From assembly GCF_025854275.1 (NCBI RefSeq), contig NZ_CP107567.1:1860001-1924000 (forward strand): 64,000 nucleotides of DNA, written 5' to 3'. Source of the DNA: Streptomyces peucetius (lineage in GTDB: Bacteria > Actinomycetota > Actinomycetes > Streptomycetales > Streptomycetaceae). Each line of letters opens with the position of its first letter. The first letter of the stretch is position 1. Both the position numbers and the translations under genes were made by a program. The notes under the pieces are model-generated. The model did no database searches and had not been told where the DNA came from. It was given only the letters and a program-made list of their open reading frames with translations. Shown piece by piece: positions 36,486 through 46,161 of the stretch.

Positions 36486-37373
36486 TTACGTCGAGGTGGG
36501 GCGGAGGGTCGGGGGGTGTTCAGGGTCCGGGACGCGGGTGCTCCAGCCGCCGGGGACGGTCCTGCTCTGCTGTTCTCTGAAGCGGATGGGGGCGAGGCCG
36601 ACGCGGCGGGTGAACAGGCGGGAGAAGTACGCGGGGTCCTCGTATCCGACGCGGCGTGCGACGGCGGCGACGGGCAGGTCGCTGCCGGCGAGCAGTTCCT
36701 TGGCCCGGCCCAGGCGGATGCCGAGGAGGTAGTCCTTGGGGCTGCAGGCGGCGGCGCGGCGTACGGCGGTGCGCAGTTCCGCGGGTGTCATGCCGTGCCG
36801 GGCGGCGTGTTCGGCGACGGACAGCGGCTGGAAGGCGTCGCGGGCCAGTGCGGTGAGGACGGGGTCTCCGTCGGGTCCGAGGTCGGCGCGGGCGCGGCGC
36901 AGTGCGACGAGGAGTTCGTGGACGGCGGCGCCGGTCTCGACCTCGAGGAGGGGGTTGTCGCGGCGGGCTGCGCGGGCGATGCGGCTGATGGCGGCGCGGG
37001 CGCCGGTGGCGTCGGAGAGGGGGACGACGGGCCGGTCGGGTTCGAGGTAGCCGAGTTCGGTGTAGGTGGTGGTGGCGGGGCCGGTGAAGTCGACGAAGCT
37101 TTCGTCCCAGCCCGTGGCGGGGTCGGGTCCGTAGTGGTGGGGGACGCCGGGGGTGAGCCGGATCAGGGCGGGTGCGGTGACGGTGGTGCGCCGCCCGTCG
37201 GCGGCGCGGTACCAGCCGCTGCCGGCGCTGATGACGACGGCGACGTGGTGGTCGAGGGTGCGGGGTCCGACGGTGGGGAGGGTGCCGTGCTGGAGGCCGA
37301 CGCCGAGGCACACCAGGCCGAGCCGGTGGTGCACGGGGCTCGGGGTGAAATAGCGCATCCAGGTGTGGTACAT
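36486..37373 (-). CDS. AraC family transcriptional regulator
   Basis: The 295-residue product has an N-terminal cupin-like sugar-binding domain (residues about 10-150, VVISAGSGWYRAADGRR and LTPGVPHHYGPDP) and a C-terminal double helix-turn-helix domain ending in VGYEDPAYFSRLFTRRVG, the AraC signature. It starts at ATG 37373 and is divergent from a GH35 beta-galactosidase gene, so it very likely controls that gene in response to a galactoside. The longer frame to 37511 is not supported. Confidence 0.92.
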   Translation of the reverse strand: MYHTWMRYFTPSPVHHRLGLVCLGVGLQHGTLPTVGPRTLDHHVAVVISAGSGWYRAADGRRTTVTAPALIRLTPGVPHHYGPDPATGWDESFVDFTGPATTTYTELGYLEPDRPVVPLSDATGARAAISRIARAARRDNPLLEVETGAAVHELLVALRRARADLGPDGDPVLTALARDAFQPLSVAEHAARHGMTPAELRTAVRRAAACSPKDYLLGIRLGRAKELLAGSDLPVAAVARRVGYEDPAYFSRLFTRRVGLAPIRFREQQSRTVPGGWSTRVPDPEHPPTLRPTST

Positions 37374-37429
37374 GCCGTTCTGTCGCTCCCTTCCGGGTTC
37401 CCCGGTCAGTCCAAGGAGAGCTGATCTTT

Positions 37430-37439
37430 GTCCATGGAC
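37430..37439. promoter_or_regulatory. Possible operator between araC-type and beta-galactosidase genes
   Basis: A 10-bp perfect palindrome, GTCCATGGAC, lies midway between the two divergent start codons. AraC-type proteins usually bind direct repeats, so the assignment is weak. Confidence 0.25.
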
Positions 37440-37497
37440 CGGCGGCGCGCCAGGGGGTGAGGTGGTGGTGGCGGGTGAGCGAGAGAGGGACGGGCCG

Positions 37498-39246
37498 GTG
37501 GCTGACTTCACCGTGGGTGAGAACGATTTTCTGCTGGACGGGCGTCCGGTGCGACTCCTGTCGGGTGCTTTGCACTATTTCCGGGTGCACGAGGGGCAGT
37601 GGGGGCACCGGCTGGCGATGCTGCGGGCGATGGGGCTCAACTGTGTGGAGACGTACGTCCCGTGGAATCTCCACGAGCCGGAGCCGGGCCGGTATGTGGA
37701 CGACGCGGCGCTGGGGCGGTTCCTGGACGCGGTGCACGCGGCGGGGATGTGGGCCCTCGTGCGGCCGGGTCCGTACATCTGCGCCGAGTGGGAGAACGGC
37801 GGGCTTCCGTACTGGCTGACCCACCGGGCCGGGCGGCGGGTCCGGACGGAGGATCCGGAGTATCTGGGGCATGTGGAGCGCTGGTTCACCAGGTTGCTGC
37901 CGCAGGTCGTGGAGCGTGAGATCACCCGCGGCGGTCCGGTGGTGATGGTGCAGGTGGAGAACGAGTACGGCAGCTACGGCTGTGACGGCGAGTATCTGCG
38001 GCAGTTGGTGGAGCTGCTGAGGGGCTGCGGTGTGGGTGTGCCGCTGTTCACCTCCGACGGGCCGGAGGACCACATGCTGACCGGTGGTTCGGTGCCGGAT
38101 GTGCTGGCCACGGTGAACTTCGGCTCGGGCGCGCGGGAGGCGTTCGACGTGCTGCGCCGTCACCGGCCGTCGGGGCCGCTGATGTGTATGGAGTTCTGGT
38201 GCGGCTGGTTCGAGCACTGGGGTGCGGAGCCGACGCGGCGCGACGCCGGGGAGGCGGCGGAGGCGCTGCGGGAGATCCTCGAGGCGGGGGCGTCGGTGAA
38301 TGTGTACATGGCGCACGGGGGGACGAGTTTCGGCGGCTGGGCCGGCGCGAACCGTGGGGGCGTGCTGCACGACGGTGTGCTGGAGCCGACGGTGACGTCG
38401 TACGACTACGACGCGCCGGTGGACGAGTGGGGCCGGCCGACGGAGAAGTTCTGGCGGTTCCGTGAGGTGCTGGCCGAGTATCAGGAGGGGCCGCTGCCGG
38501 AGCCGCCGCCGGAGCCGGCGGTGCTGTCGGCGCCGGTGGAGGTGGAGCTCGGCGAGTGGGCGCCGCCGCAGGCGGTGCTGGAGCTGCTCGGCGGCAAGGA
38601 GTGCGAGGCTCCGATGCCGTCGACGTTCGAGGAGCTGGGTGTCGAGCGGGGTCTGGTCCGCTACCGGGTGGAGGTTCCCGGGCCCCGCGTGCCCTATCCG
38701 CTGACGGTGACCGGGCTGCACGACCGGGCGGTGGTGGCGGTCGACGGGGTGCGGGCGGGGGTGCTGGAGGGCGGTACGTCGGCGCTGGACGTGCCGGTCG
38801 CGGGGCCGGCGTCGGTGGAGCTGTGGGTGGAGTCGCTGGGGCGGGTCAACTACGGGCCGCGGACGGGTGAGCGGAAGGGCATCACGGGCGGGGTGCTGCA
38901 TGAGCGGCAGTTCCTGCACCGGGTGCGGGCGCGGGGCCTGCGGCTGGAGGCGTTCGAGGAGCCGGGGGCGCTGGCGGGGATGGAGTGGCGCGCTCCGCTG
39001 CCGGGGGCGGCGGGTCTGTACCGGGGGGCGTTCGAGGTGGCGGCCCCGGCCGACGCGGGGCTGGAGCTGCCGGGCTGGACGCGGGGGTTCGTGTGGGTGA
39101 ACGGCTTCAATCTGGGCCGCTACTGGTCGGCCGGGCCGGTCCGGCCGCTGTATGTGCCGGGGCCGGTGCTGCGGGCGGGCGGCAACGAGGTGTGGGTGCT
39201 GGAGCTGGAGGGTGCCGCTGCGGGGTGCGCGGTGCGGTTGCGGTGA
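37498..39246 (+). CDS. GH35 beta-galactosidase
   Basis: The 582-residue enzyme has the GH35 signatures NCVETYVPWNLHEPEPGRY, RPGPYICAEWENGGLPYWL, acid/base Glu156 in VQVENEYG and nucleophile Glu232 in MEFWCGWFEHWG, then beta-sandwich domains with GFVWVNGFNLGRYW near the C-terminus. There is no signal peptide, so it acts on imported or internal galactosides. I chose GTG at 37498 (VADFTVGEN), preceded by GAGAGAGGGA at 7 nt; other GTGs upstream at 37468 are possible. It pairs divergently with an AraC regulator. Confidence 0.93.
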   Translation: MADFTVGENDFLLDGRPVRLLSGALHYFRVHEGQWGHRLAMLRAMGLNCVETYVPWNLHEPEPGRYVDDAALGRFLDAVHAAGMWALVRPGPYICAEWENGGLPYWLTHRAGRRVRTEDPEYLGHVERWFTRLLPQVVEREITRGGPVVMVQVENEYGSYGCDGEYLRQLVELLRGCGVGVPLFTSDGPEDHMLTGGSVPDVLATVNFGSGAREAFDVLRRHRPSGPLMCMEFWCGWFEHWGAEPTRRDAGEAAEALREILEAGASVNVYMAHGGTSFGGWAGANRGGVLHDGVLEPTVTSYDYDAPVDEWGRPTEKFWRFREVLAEYQEGPLPEPPPEPAVLSAPVEVELGEWAPPQAVLELLGGKECEAPMPSTFEELGVERGLVRYRVEVPGPRVPYPLTVTGLHDRAVVAVDGVRAGVLEGGTSALDVPVAGPASVELWVESLGRVNYGPRTGERKGITGGVLHERQFLHRVRARGLRLEAFEEPGALAGMEWRAPLPGAAGLYRGAFEVAAPADAGLELPGWTRGFVWVNGFNLGRYWSAGPVRPLYVPGPVLRAGGNEVWVLELEGAAAGCAVRLR

Positions 39247-39264
39247 CGGGGCCGCAGTGACCGT

Positions 39265-39298
39265 GGGGAGGGGCAGGCCGCCGGGCCTGCCCCTCCCC
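39265..39298. terminator. Terminator, beta-galactosidase and trypsin genes
   Basis: A perfect 15-bp stem (39265-39279 with 39284-39298) and GCCG loop lies between two convergent genes. Confidence 0.85.
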
Positions 39299-39359
39299 TG
39301 TGTCCGTGGCGCTGCGGGCTGGCGGCACCGCGGGTTCGCGGCGCTACAGCTGCGTGGCG

Positions 39360-40334
<975 letters not shown>

Positions 40335-40340
40335 TCACGT

Positions 40341-40372
40341 CCGTTCGGGCCGAGAGGGCCGTTCGGGCCGAG
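40341..40372. repeat. Direct repeat of a 14-bp unit
   Basis: CCGTTCGGGCCGAG occurs at 40341-40354 and again at 40359-40372, 18 bp apart, upstream of the HExxH protein gene. This could be a binding site for a direct-repeat regulator or a replication-slippage product. Confidence 0.5.
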
Positions 40373-40412
40373 CAGGCGCAGCAACCGCCGGGCGTGCATG
40401 GGGGTACGGGAC

Positions 40413-41306
40413 ATGGCGAACCGCAGCGAGGTCGTGCACGGCTTCCCGCATCTGGACACCGTGCGGTCGGCGATCACCGCGCTGTACCGGCGGCTCTCCC
40501 CCGAGGGCGTGCTCTCGTACGCGCCGAGCGTGCTCCCCGCCGACGTCGCCTTCGGGGACGACGACGATCTTCATCTGGGCGCGCAGCGGGTGGCCCACGC
40601 CCTCGTGCACCATCTGCGGCTGCCGGAGGCGCGGGTGATCGTCAGTTTCCGCGAGATGGAGCACGCGGCGAGCGTCGAACTCACCGCGGGGCCCGAGTAC
40701 TTCATCGAACTGAACGACCGGTTCCGCGCCCATCGGCGGGACATCGGCGCCGCGCTCGCGCACGAGATCACGCATGTGCTGCTGCACCGGCTCGGTCTGT
40801 CGTTCCCCGGCACCCGCGACAACGAGATCCTCACCGACACCGTGACCACGTACCTGGGCGCGGGCTGGCTGCTGCTGGACGCCTTCCGGGAGGACGCCGT
40901 CTCCAGCCAGAAGCTCGGCTATCTGACCCCGGAGGAGTTCGGCTACGTCCTCGCCGGGCGGGCACTGGCCTTCGACGAGGACCCGCGGACCTGGTTCACC
41001 AGCCCGCAGGCGTACCAGGCGTACACCAGGGGCCGCGCCCGGGCGCTGTTCGACGCGCAGCAGCCCCCGCTGACCACCGCCGGCCGGCTGGGCCGCCTCC
41101 GGTACGCCAAGGACCGCCGCCGCGCCCGGGAGCACCAGGACGACCGGAGTGCGGGACCGTTCGCGTACGCCTTCGAGCAGGGGCCCGGCGGGCTGCGGGT
41201 CTCCTTCCCCTGCACCACCTGCCACCAGCGCATCCGGGTGCCCGTGCGGGGACGGGTACGGGTCCGCTGCGGTCTGTGCCGCACCATTCTCGAATGCGAC
41301 ACCTGA
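40413..41306 (+). CDS. HExxH metalloprotease-like protein with C-terminal zinc ribbon
   Basis: The 297-residue product matches conserved Streptomyces hypothetical proteins. HEITHVLLH (His117-Glu118 to His121) is a zinc-metalloprotease motif inside a helix, preceded by DLHLGAQRVAHALVHHL and followed by DNEILTDTVTTYLGAG, where Glu or Asp could be the third ligand. The C-terminus has a zinc ribbon, FPCTTCHQRI and VRCGLCRTILEC. No signal peptide or membrane segment is visible, so a cytoplasmic peptidase is possible. ATG at 40398 is an alternative start. I do not know a characterised relative. Confidence 0.8.
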   Translation: MANRSEVVHGFPHLDTVRSAITALYRRLSPEGVLSYAPSVLPADVAFGDDDDLHLGAQRVAHALVHHLRLPEARVIVSFREMEHAASVELTAGPEYFIELNDRFRAHRRDIGAALAHEITHVLLHRLGLSFPGTRDNEILTDTVTTYLGAGWLLLDAFREDAVSSQKLGYLTPEEFGYVLAGRALAFDEDPRTWFTSPQAYQAYTRGRARALFDAQQPPLTTAGRLGRLRYAKDRRRAREHQDDRSAGPFAYAFEQGPGGLRVSFPCTTCHQRIRVPVRGRVRVRCGLCRTILECDT

Positions 41307-41329
41307 CCCCGTTTCCGTAGGGTCGGACC

Positions 41330-42854
41330 ATGACGAACCGACCGGCGGCGGACGAACCGGCAGCACGGACGCAGGAGCTGTTCGAGGCCGTGCACGACGG
41401 TGACGACGACGCCGTCGTACGGCTGCTGCGCGCGGGCGTCCGCGCGGAGGGCACCGACGAGGAGGGGCGGACCGCTCTGTACGTGGCCGCCGTCGGCGAC
41501 GAGGCGGGAATCGTACGGCTCCTGCTCGCTGCCGGCGCCGACCCCGACCGGGCCTGCGGCCCCGGGAGCGACGACCTGCCGCTGTGCGGCGCCGCGGTCT
41601 GGGGCCACACACGGACCGTGCGGGCGCTGCTCGCGGCGGGCGCCACGCCCGACCGGCGCGAGCTGCTCGGCTTCACCGCGATGACCTGGGCGGTGGGTCA
41701 GGGGCGTACGGAGACGGTCGAGGCGCTGCTGGAGTACGGCGCCGACCCCGACCTGCCCGGCCCGGGCGGTGAGCCGCCGCTGGTGCTCGCCACTCGCCGC
41801 GGCTCGCCGTCGACGGTACGGGCCCTGCGGTTCACGGGCCGAGACGCTGGAACAGGCGCTGGAGGAGGCCCGCAGATGGATGACGCTCGACCTGGAGGAG
41901 GAGCTGCGTGCGGGGCTGATCGCCTTCGACCCGGGGGCCGAGACGGTGTCGCGGCACGTCGAGGAGGACGGCGGGACGACCATCGTCGTCGAGGTCCTGC
42001 GCGACGGCGTCCCGGCGGCCGGCAACGAACGGCAGACCGGCCACGGCGCCGTCGCCACGATCCTCGAGGAGCGGCTCGGTATCCGCACGCCCTACCGGAG
42101 CCTCGAGGAGCGCGCCCTGAGCCACGGCAGACCGGAACGTGACGAGTGGATCGAGGCGGTGACCGCGCTGTGGCGGCGGGGTGACGAGGAGACCTTCCAG
42201 GCGGCGGCCGCCGGATGCGCGAGCGGCGAGCCCCTGCGCCAGGCCTTCGCCGTGGACGTCCTGGGCCGCCTCGGCTTCACGGCCAAGACCCGTGGGCAGG
42301 TCGTCCAGCCGTTCGCCGCGCGGGCACTGCCGCTGCTGCGGGAGCTGTCCCGGGAGGCCACGGACCCCGAACTGCTCCAGGCGGCCGTCCTCGGCCTCGG
42401 ACACCACGGCGATCCGGCCGCGCTCCCCGAGATCCTGCGGCACGCCGGTCATCCGGACGCCGGAGTGCGCCACCGGGTGGCGCTGGCCCTGTGCGGGCTG
42501 GTGCCCGGCGACCACACGGAAGGGGTCCGGACCCTGATCGCGCTGACCCGGGACAGCGAACCCGCGGTCCGGGACTGGGCGACCACGGCACTGGCCGGGG
42601 TGGACGCCGACACCCCCGAGATCCGGGAGGCGCTCGCGGCGCGTGTGAGCGACCACGATGCGGAGACGGTGGCGGAGGCCGCCAGGGGCCTGGCGATGCG
42701 GCAGGACCCGCGCGCGGAACAGGTCCTCGCGCGGCTGCTCGCCGACGAGGACCCGGAGGGCTACGCGCACGACACGGCGGCGAACGCGGTACGGCACCTC
42801 AGGGACGAACGGCTGCGGAGGCGGCTCGACGGCACGCTTCCGCGGCGGCCCTGA
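41330..42854 (+). pseudogene. Ankyrin/HEAT-repeat protein gene, frameshifted near 41838
   Basis: From ATG at 41330 the frame encodes four ankyrin repeats (for example ELFEAVHDGDDDAVVRLLRA and VEALLEYGADPDLPGPGG) to about residue 168, then becomes Gly/Arg-rich nonsense to 42142. A second frame continues naturally from about 41840 with AETLEQALEEARRWMTLDLE and HEAT-like repeats (LREL, ILRHAGHPDAGVRHRVALAL) to 42854. One extra base, or two missing bases, near 41836-41842 joins the two. A GGAGGAGG sequence before an in-frame ATG at 41880 could also allow restart as a separate protein. Role is unknown; both repeats bind proteins. Confidence 0.7.
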
Positions 42855-42869
42855 CAGGGGCGGCGGGGC

Positions 42870-43046
42870 CGGGTGGTCCGCTGCGCGGGGCCTTTTCCCT
42901 CCCCGCCCCTTCCCGAACCGGGTGCTCCTCCCCCAAGGCCTGGCGGCCTGGGGGGACCCCCACCGGACCGCGCGCCTCAATCGCCGGCGAGGATTGAAAT
43001 GCCGCTGCGCGGCATTTCAGCCCGGCCGGCGTTTGAGGCCACCGCG
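42870..43046. repeat. Mosaic intergenic repeat, copy B
   Basis: This block lies between convergent genes and touches the stop codon of the DEAD-box helicase gene. It carries the 31-bp segment (42936-42966) and the 28-bp segment (43019-43046) identical to parts of copy A, plus inverted repeats such as GAAATGCCGC (43000-43009) with GCGGCATTTC (43010-43019 region) that can form a hairpin. Confidence 0.8.
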
Positions 43047-44666
43047 TCAGTTCGACGCGCCCCGCCCGGCCCCGCGGCTCCGGCCGCCGCCGCGGCCACG
43101 GCGCACACCACCACCCGCCGTCTCGCCCTGCGCGGCGGTTCGGCGCGAGGGCCGGGACTGAGCGTCCCCCGACGCGCCTCGCGCCGAGGAGCGGGACGGC
43201 GCCTCCGCCGTGCCCTCGGTCCGCCGGCGGGCCGGCCTGCGGCGCCGTGACGGCGACGCGCCGCTCTTCGCGGCGGGCGCGACGGCCGGCTGCGGGACCT
43301 CTATCGTCACCGCCACGCCCGACGGCTCACGCGCGCCGGTCAGCCGGCTGAGTTCCTCGTCGCCGGACTTGACGCGCGCCGTGCGCGGGCTGATGCCGGC
43401 GTTCGACATGAGACGCGTCATCTCGCGGCGCTGCTCGGGCAGGACCAGCGTCACGACGCTGCCGGACTCGCCCGCGCGCGCGGTGCGGCCGCCGCGGTGC
43501 AGGTAGTCCTTGTGGTCGACGGGCGGGTCGACGTTGACGACCAGGTCCAGGTCGTCGACGTGGATGCCGCGCGCCGCGACGTTCGTCGCGACCAGCGCGG
43601 TGACCTGCCCGTTCTTGAACTGGTCCAGAGTCCGGTTCCGCTGCGGCTGCGACCGGCCGCCGTGCAGGGCGGCCGCCCGTACACCGCTTGCCAGCAGCCG
43701 CTTCGCGAACCGGTCGGCGGTGCGCTTGGTGTCCACGAAGAGGATCACCCGGCCGTCACGGGCGGCGATGCGCGTGGCGACGGCCTTCTTGTCGGTCTCG
43801 TCCAGCACGTGCAGCACGTGGTGCTCCATCGTGGTGACGGCGCCCGCGGACGGGTCGACCGAGTGCACGACCGGGTCCGTGAGGAACATCCGCACCAGCC
43901 GGTCGATGTTCGCGTCGAGGGTGGCGGAGAAGAGCATCCGCTGCCCGTCCGGCTCGACCTGCTTCAGCAGCGCGGTGACCTGCGGCATGAAGCCCATGTC
44001 GGCCATCTGGTCGGCCTCGTCCAGCACCGTGATCGCGACGGCGTCGAGGGCGCAGTCGCCGCGCTCTATGAGGTCCTTGAGCCGTCCGGGCGTGGCCACG
44101 AGCACCTCGGCCCCGCGCCGCAGCGTACCGGCCTGCTTGGTGATCGACATGCCGCCGACGACGGTCGCGAGCCGCAGCTGCAGCGACGTCGCGTAGGGGG
44201 CGAGGGCGTCGGTGACCTGCTGCGCGAGTTCCCGGGTCGGTACGAGCACGAGCGCCAGGGGCGTCCGCGCGGCGGCCCGGCGTCCGGCGGTACGGGCGAG
44301 GAGCGCGAGCCCGAAGGCGAGCGTCTTGCCCGAGCCGGTGCGGCCGCGGCCGAGGATGTCCCGGCCGGCGAGGGAGTTGGGGAGGGTGGCGGCCTGGATG
44401 GGGAAGGGCTCGGTGACGCCCTGGGCCGCGAGGGTCTTCAGCAGGGCGGCGGGCATGTCCAGCTCGTCGAACGCCGCGACGGCGGGCAGCGCGGGGGTGA
44501 CGGTCTCCGGCAGGGTGAATTCCTGCGGGGCCGCCACGCTGCGGGTGCCCGCCTTTCCGGAGCCGGATTTCCTGCCCGAGCCGTGTCGGTTTCCGGCACC
44601 GGGCCGATTACCACCGCTGTTGCGGCTTCTGGCGGCGGATCGGTCCGGTCGTTCGGAGCGGTTCAT
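43047..44666 (-). CDS. DEAD-box RNA helicase
   Basis: The 539-residue product has the Q motif EPFPIQAATLP, motif I GRTGSGKT, PTRELAQQ, TPGRL, motif II DEAD (VLDEADQM), SATLD, and motif VI HRGGRTARAGESG, so it is an RNA helicase of the RhlE/DeaD type. Flanking tails are basic and Gly/Ser/Arg-rich, likely RNA contacts. ATG at 44666 (MNRSERPDRSAARSR) follows GGAAGG. A cold-shock gene lies just upstream on the same strand with its own terminator between; helicase and Csp together suggest cold adaptation. Confidence 0.92.
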   Translation of the reverse strand: MNRSERPDRSAARSRNSGGNRPGAGNRHGSGRKSGSGKAGTRSVAAPQEFTLPETVTPALPAVAAFDELDMPAALLKTLAAQGVTEPFPIQAATLPNSLAGRDILGRGRTGSGKTLAFGLALLARTAGRRAAARTPLALVLVPTRELAQQVTDALAPYATSLQLRLATVVGGMSITKQAGTLRRGAEVLVATPGRLKDLIERGDCALDAVAITVLDEADQMADMGFMPQVTALLKQVEPDGQRMLFSATLDANIDRLVRMFLTDPVVHSVDPSAGAVTTMEHHVLHVLDETDKKAVATRIAARDGRVILFVDTKRTADRFAKRLLASGVRAAALHGGRSQPQRNRTLDQFKNGQVTALVATNVAARGIHVDDLDLVVNVDPPVDHKDYLHRGGRTARAGESGSVVTLVLPEQRREMTRLMSNAGISPRTARVKSGDEELSRLTGAREPSGVAVTIEVPQPAVAPAAKSGASPSRRRRPARRRTEGTAEAPSRSSARGASGDAQSRPSRRTAAQGETAGGGVRRGRGGGRSRGAGRGASN

Positions 44667-44703
44667 GCTCAATGTGCCTTCCTGGGGCCTGTGGACAGCA
44701 AGA

Positions 44704-44739
44704 GCCGGGGCCCGCACCGACGAAGGTGCGGGCCCCGGC
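44704..44739 (-). terminator. Terminator of the cold-shock gene
   Basis: A perfect 15-bp stem (44704-44718 with 44725-44739) and a 6-nt loop lies 30 bp after the cold-shock gene stop and before the helicase start. Confidence 0.8.
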
Positions 44740-44769
44740 TGCAGGAGCTGCGAGATACGCGCCCGGCAA

Positions 44770-44973
44770 TCAGGCCGGGAGGATGTTCTCCGCCTGCGGG
44801 CCCTTCTGGCCCTGCGTGACGTCGAACGTCACCTTCTGGCCTTCCTGGAGCTCGCGGAAGCCCGAGGTGGCAATGTTGGAGTAGTGGGCGAAGACGTCGG
44901 CGCCGCCGCCGTCCTGCTCGATGAAGCCGAAGCCCTTTTCCGAGTTGAACCACTTCACGGTTCCAGTAGCCAT
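44770..44973 (-). CDS. Cold-shock protein, CspA family
   Basis: The 67-residue OB-fold protein has RNP1 KGFGFI and RNP2 DVFAHY, with the usual [15 protein letters not shown] start and GPQAENI end. It binds single-stranded RNA and acts as an RNA chaperone. It is a normal-length streptomycete Csp. ATG at 44973 is preceded by a TAGGAGAATGAC ribosome-binding site. The leader may include an inverted repeat at 45069-45103. Confidence 0.96.
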   Translation of the reverse strand: MATGTVKWFNSEKGFGFIEQDGGGADVFAHYSNIATSGFRELQEGQKVTFDVTQGQKGPQAENILPA

Positions 44974-45068
44974 GTCATTCTCCTAAAACAGGGGCAAGCC
45001 GGAAATCCACACCTCGTGAATTCCCCGTCGCGCCTTGACCCCCATCCGGAGAAGCCGGAAACAATAAT

Positions 45069-45103
45069 GTGCGCCTGAGGAAGCATTCCCGTCAGGCGCA
45101 CAC
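45069..45103 (-). promoter_or_regulatory. Inverted repeat in the csp upstream region
   Basis: A perfect 11-bp inverted repeat (45069-45079 with 45093-45103) lies 96 bp upstream of the cold-shock start and 131 bp after the PPOX gene stop. It may terminate the PPOX transcript or form a leader structure of the csp mRNA; sequence alone does not decide. Confidence 0.5.
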
Positions 45104-45233
45104 AAAGTTCATGGGTACCAAAACTGCAACGACATCACCGTAGCACGCCGGGGCCCGAGAAGCGCGATTCTGACACGCCGGATGATCGACGCATTCTCCT
45201 GGCGGGCCGCACCGGAGCCGGGCGGGCGGCAGC

Positions 45234-45707
45234 TCACCGGCGCCGCCGGGTACGGACCGGGCCTTCCGGGTTCCAGGACCGTACGACCAACTCGTCGCCC
45301 TCGACCGATGTCCTGACGACCTCGTCGAGCTCGACGCGGAACAGATGGAACGGCTCCGGCGGCTGCGCATCCTCGACGAAGCGGGCCTTCTCCGCCGGCT
45401 CGGCGACCTCGTACGCCCGGCCGGAGATCCGTACGTCCCCGCCGTCCATCGAGTCGTCGGCGCCCGGGTTCGTGTGCAGGGCGAACCGCGGGTCGCGCAC
45501 GAGGTCCCTGGCCTTGAACGACCCCGGCATCATGCCGAGCCACAGCTCACCGGCGCTGAAGTTCACCTCCAGTCCGGTCAGACGCGGAGAACCGTCCTTG
45601 CGGAGGGTGGCCAGGACGTGATGCCGGTACCGCTCGAAGCGGCTCTGGACGGATTCGGCGAACGCGGGCTCGGCCGCCCGGAAGGCGGCCCATGTGGAAG
45701 TCGTCAT
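45234..45707 (-). CDS. PPOX-fold (pyridoxamine 5'-phosphate oxidase-like) protein
   Basis: The 157-residue split-barrel protein fits the pyridoxamine-phosphate-oxidase-like family: RYRHHVLATLRKDGSPRLTG, LWLGMMPGSFKARDLVRDPRFALH and the DVRISGRAYEV strand. Such proteins bind FMN, F420 or heme; the cofactor is not clear here. ATG at 45707 starts MTTSTWAAFRAAEP. It is followed by the csp region and is divergent from the small monooxygenase-like gene. Confidence 0.87.
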   Translation of the reverse strand: MTTSTWAAFRAAEPAFAESVQSRFERYRHHVLATLRKDGSPRLTGLEVNFSAGELWLGMMPGSFKARDLVRDPRFALHTNPGADDSMDGGDVRISGRAYEVAEPAEKARFVEDAQPPEPFHLFRVELDEVVRTSVEGDELVVRSWNPEGPVRTRRRR

Positions 45708-45855
45708 GGCTCCATGGAACCGCGGAATCCGGACACCTTCTGTCGAGTCCTGGTGCGGCGTGCCGGTGGGGTCGGGACGTGATGTGCTGGAGGGGTACAG
45801 GCCGCCGGCCGGGCGACGGGGAGGCACGGGGACCCTCGCACCGAGGAGAACGACG

Positions 45856-46140
45856 ATGGCCGTCTTCATGTGGCCACACTTCCCGACGTGACGATCGAGC
45901 AGTACGAGGAACTCAACGCGAAGCTGCGCGCGGAACCGGGCGACACGTTCGCCGGGTGTCCGGTCCATGTGTGCGTCCCGAAGGACTCGGGTCTGGAGAT
46001 CTGCGACCTGTGGGAGTCCGAGGAGGCGATGAACAAGTTCGCCACGGTGATGATGCCCGTCGCGGAACGCATGGGACTCACGGCGACGTCCGCACCCCGA
46101 GATCATGCCGGTGCACCGGTACGGCTTCCCGTCGCGGTAG
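45856..46140 (+). pseudogene. Small ABM/DUF-like gene with two opposite frameshifts
   Basis: A start MAVFMWPHFP (ATG 45856, after GAGGAG) stops after one more codon. A second frame from about 45888 to 46097 reads DVTIEQYEELNAKL, GDTFAGCPVHVCVPKDSG and LEICDLWESEEAMNKF, typical of small ABM-like Streptomyces proteins. After 46097 the first frame resumes with PEIMPVHRYGFPSR and stops at TAG 46138-46140. One base missing near 45888 and one extra C near 46097 restore a 94-residue protein. The gene may be decayed or the sequence may carry indels. Its enzymatic role is unknown. Confidence 0.6.
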
Positions 46141-46161
46141 CCCGCTGCGGCGGCCCCGGTC

